A model generated the notes under the pieces. It was not told where the DNA came from. It was given only the letters and a program-made list of their open reading frames with translations, and did not search any database. From positions 1 to 6,747 of the forward strand of contig JAUIHU010000246.1 of the NCBI GenBank assembly GCA_030432175.1: DNA of 6,747 nt, given 5' to 3'. Below are positions 5,430 to 6,747 of the stretch, piece after piece (the first letter of the stretch is position 1; each line of letters begins with the position of its first letter). Both the position numbers and the translations under genes were made by a program. The DNA is from Verrucomicrobiia bacterium (GTDB lineage Bacteria; Verrucomicrobiota; Verrucomicrobiia; Limisphaerales; JAUIHU01).

Positions 5430-6191
5430 TCAACTTTTTCCACGAACCAGTTTTTTCAAACTGGCAATTCCGTAGTCTCTATTCAGTTTACTGATAAAAT
5501 CGCGACTGATTTCTTTAGGGCAAACCGCTTCACAACTATAGGTGTTCGTGCACGCGCCAAATCCCTCTTCATCCATTTGAGCCACCATCGCCAGAACTCG
5601 TTGATCTTTTTCTACTTTACCTTGCGGTAATAGATTCAAATGGCTGGCTTTGGCTGCAGTAAAGAGCATGGCAGATGCATTCTTGCAAGCAGCCACACAG
5701 GCTCCACAACCAATACAGGCCGCAGCATCCATCGCGCGATCAGATTCTTCCTTGTTGATTGGAATCGCATTCGCATCAGGGCATCCACCGGTGTTTACCG
5801 ATATAAAACCACCCTTTTGAATGATCCGATCCATGGCGGTTCGATCAACGATCAAATCCCTTTGGACTGGGAACGGCTCCGCACGCCACGGTTCGATAGT
5901 GATGGTATCGCCGTCCCGGAATGAGCGCATGTGAAGCTGACAGGCAGTCGTTCCCTTCCGCCCTCCATGTGCAACGCCGTTGATCACCAGAGAGCAGGTT
6001 CCACAGATCCCCTCGCGACAATCGGAATCAAAAGCAACGGGTTCCTGTCCCTGCTCAATCAGGTTTTCGTTAACGACGTCCAGCATTTCCAGAAATGACA
6101 TTTCCGGAAGGATGTCAGACACTTGGTAAGATTTGAAGTGTCCCTCTGCATTGGCGCTTTCCTGACGCCATATTTTCAAGGTCAAATTCAT
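5430..6191 (-). CDS. sdhB: Succinate dehydrogenase/fumarate reductase iron-sulfur subunit
   Basis: This 253-residue subunit passes electrons from the SdhA flavin to the membrane quinone site and works at the cytoplasmic face of the membrane as part of complex II. The N-terminal ferredoxin domain has the [2Fe-2S] ligands C58, C63, C66 (DCREGICGTC) and C84. The C-terminal domain has C159, C162, C165 and C224 for [4Fe-4S], and C169, C214 and C220 for [3Fe-4S], as expected from the family pattern. All ligands are present, so the protein should be functional. The sequence is of the short type seen with single-subunit cytochrome b anchors in Verrucomicrobiota, Chlamydiae and Bacteroidota rather than the E. 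coli type; SdhB versus FrdB cannot be told from sequence alone. The ATG overlaps the sdhA stop as TAATG, and AAAGGAG lies nine bases upstream inside sdhA. It is the last gene of its operon, followed by a terminator. Confidence 0.96.
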   Translation of the reverse strand: MNLTLKIWRQESANAEGHFKSYQVSDILPEMSFLEMLDVVNENLIEQGQEPVAFDSDCREGICGTCSLVINGVAHGGRKGTTACQLHMRSFRDGDTITIEPWRAEPFPVQRDLIVDRTAMDRIIQKGGFISVNTGGCPDANAIPINKEESDRAMDAAACIGCGACVAACKNASAMLFTAAKASHLNLLPQGKVEKDQRVLAMVAQMDEEGFGACTNTYSCEAVCPKEISRDFISKLNRDYGIASLKKLVRGKS

Positions 6192-6747
6192 TACTTATAA
6201 CTCCTTTGAATCATTTTGACTTCCTTGTAATTCAGCGCCTCTTTGTGCAATTTCGGCTTTGTTTTTTCGCCGGTGTATTCCCACGCGGCAACGTAACTAT
6301 AGGCGTCATCATTCCTTAGCGCTTCACCTTCTTCTGTCTGGTGTTCTTCTCTGAAATGTCCCCCACAGGATTCATCACGGTGAAGAGCGTCTTGACAGAG
6401 CAATTCGCCAAATTCCAGAAAATCAGCAACCCGGCCTGCATGCTCAAGCTGCTGGTTGATTTCATTCTCCTGTCCGGAAACAAGAACACTATCCCAGAAC
6501 TCTTCGCGAAGCTCCGGTATGCGTTTTAATGCTTCTTTCAAACCAGCTTCATTCCGAGCCATTCCACATTTTTCCCAAAGAATCTTTCCAAGTTCCCGGT
6601 GGAATGAAGTGACCGTTCGTTTGCCTTTGTTGCTCAACAAACGTCGAGTCATGTTCTGCACACCTTCACGCACTTCTTTGAATGCTTCGTGATCCGTACC
6701 AGGTCGGAATTGTGGATGAGCCGCAAAATAACTGCCAATGGTGTAAG
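6191..6747 (-). CDS. sdhA: Succinate dehydrogenase/fumarate reductase flavoprotein subunit, C-terminal part
   Basis: The frame is open from the window edge to a TAA at 6193-6191, about 184 residues of the C-terminus; the start, FAD-binding domain and most of the active site lie beyond the window. The visible part begins YTIGSYFAAHPQF and includes the C-terminal helical domain, with FHRELGKILWEKCGMARN, LREEFWDSV, and the ESCGGHFREEH...YVAAWEYTGE region that matches the end of SdhA from complex II with a short SdhB. SdhA oxidises succinate to fumarate with covalently bound FAD. The GTG at 6673 seen within the frame is an internal valine, not a start, because homology continues upstream of it. 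Its stop codon shares one base with the sdhB start. A cytochrome b subunit is expected upstream but cannot be seen. Confidence 0.94.
   Translation of the reverse strand, partial: YTIGSYFAAHPQFRPGTDHEAFKEVREGVQNMTRRLLSNKGKRTVTSFHRELGKILWEKCGMARNEAGLKEALKRIPELREEFWDSVLVSGQENEINQQLEHAGRVADFLEFGELLCQDALHRDESCGGHFREEHQTEEGEALRNDDAYSYVAAWEYTGEKTKPKLHKEALNYKEVKMIQRSYK
6201..6207 (-). promoter_or_regulatory. Shine-Dalgarno AAAGGAG of sdhB, embedded in the sdhA end
   Basis: On the minus strand AAAGGAG ends nine bases before the sdhB ATG at 6191 and lies within the last codons of sdhA. With the TAATG junction this indicates coupled translation of the two subunits. Confidence 0.8.

Noticed and set aside
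6191..6673. Separate 160-residue gene starting at GTG 6673
   Set aside because: The frame stays open to the window edge and the upstream residues continue the SdhA sequence; the GTG is an internal valine.
1..6747. Mobile elements, CRISPR arrays, tRNA or rRNA genes
   Set aside because: No transposase or integrase motifs, no regularly spaced repeats and no tRNA-like cloverleaf or rRNA segments were seen.

Overview
The window looks like chromosomal DNA of a free-living Gram-negative bacterium, with moderate GC, tight gene packing and good Shine-Dalgarno sites at some genes. The best guess is the PVC group, probably Verrucomicrobiota. The basis is family resemblance only: a short succinate dehydrogenase iron-sulfur subunit of the type found in Verrucomicrobiota, Chlamydiae and Bacteroidota, a PocR-AraC regulator, and soluble phytochrome-class kinases with Rcp1-type receivers. 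No rRNA or other decisive marker is present, so the phylum is an inference.

Layout. Bases 1-181 are a non-coding leader holding two perfect dyads and perhaps the last codons of an upstream gene. Bases 182-2959 (+ strand) are a three-gene two-component cassette: a stand-alone Rcp1/CheY-like receiver, a REC-PAS-HisKA_3 kinase, and a NarL/FixJ-type response regulator. Bases 2953-2982 form a hairpin shared by two convergent operons. Bases 2990-5151 (- strand) are a two-gene operon: a PocR-AraC regulator followed 20 nt later by a PAS histidine kinase whose PAS domain keeps the FixL haem histidine and the oxygen-sensing arginine. Bases 5152-5429 are a dense regulatory gap: a leader hairpin touching the AraC ribosome binding site, a 19-bp near-perfect palindrome, and an intrinsic terminator for the upstream operon. 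Bases 5430-6747 (- strand) are sdhB and the 3' part of sdhA, overlapping by one base (TAATG); sdhA runs off the window.

How the parts may work together (inference). All four signalling proteins and the AraC regulator lack membrane segments or signal peptides, so they should sense cytoplasmic signals. The PAS kinase may read oxygen, redox state or NO through haem. Its phytochrome-like transmitter is the class that normally pairs with Rcp1-type receivers, and such a receiver is the first gene of the convergent cassette. The HisKA_3 kinase should phosphorylate the adjacent NarL-type regulator, and its N-terminal receiver gives an entry point for phosphoryl input from elsewhere. With a PocR small-molecule sensor beside the succinate dehydrogenase operon, the locus could join respiratory state and carbon supply to transcription, but no target is shown by the sequence.
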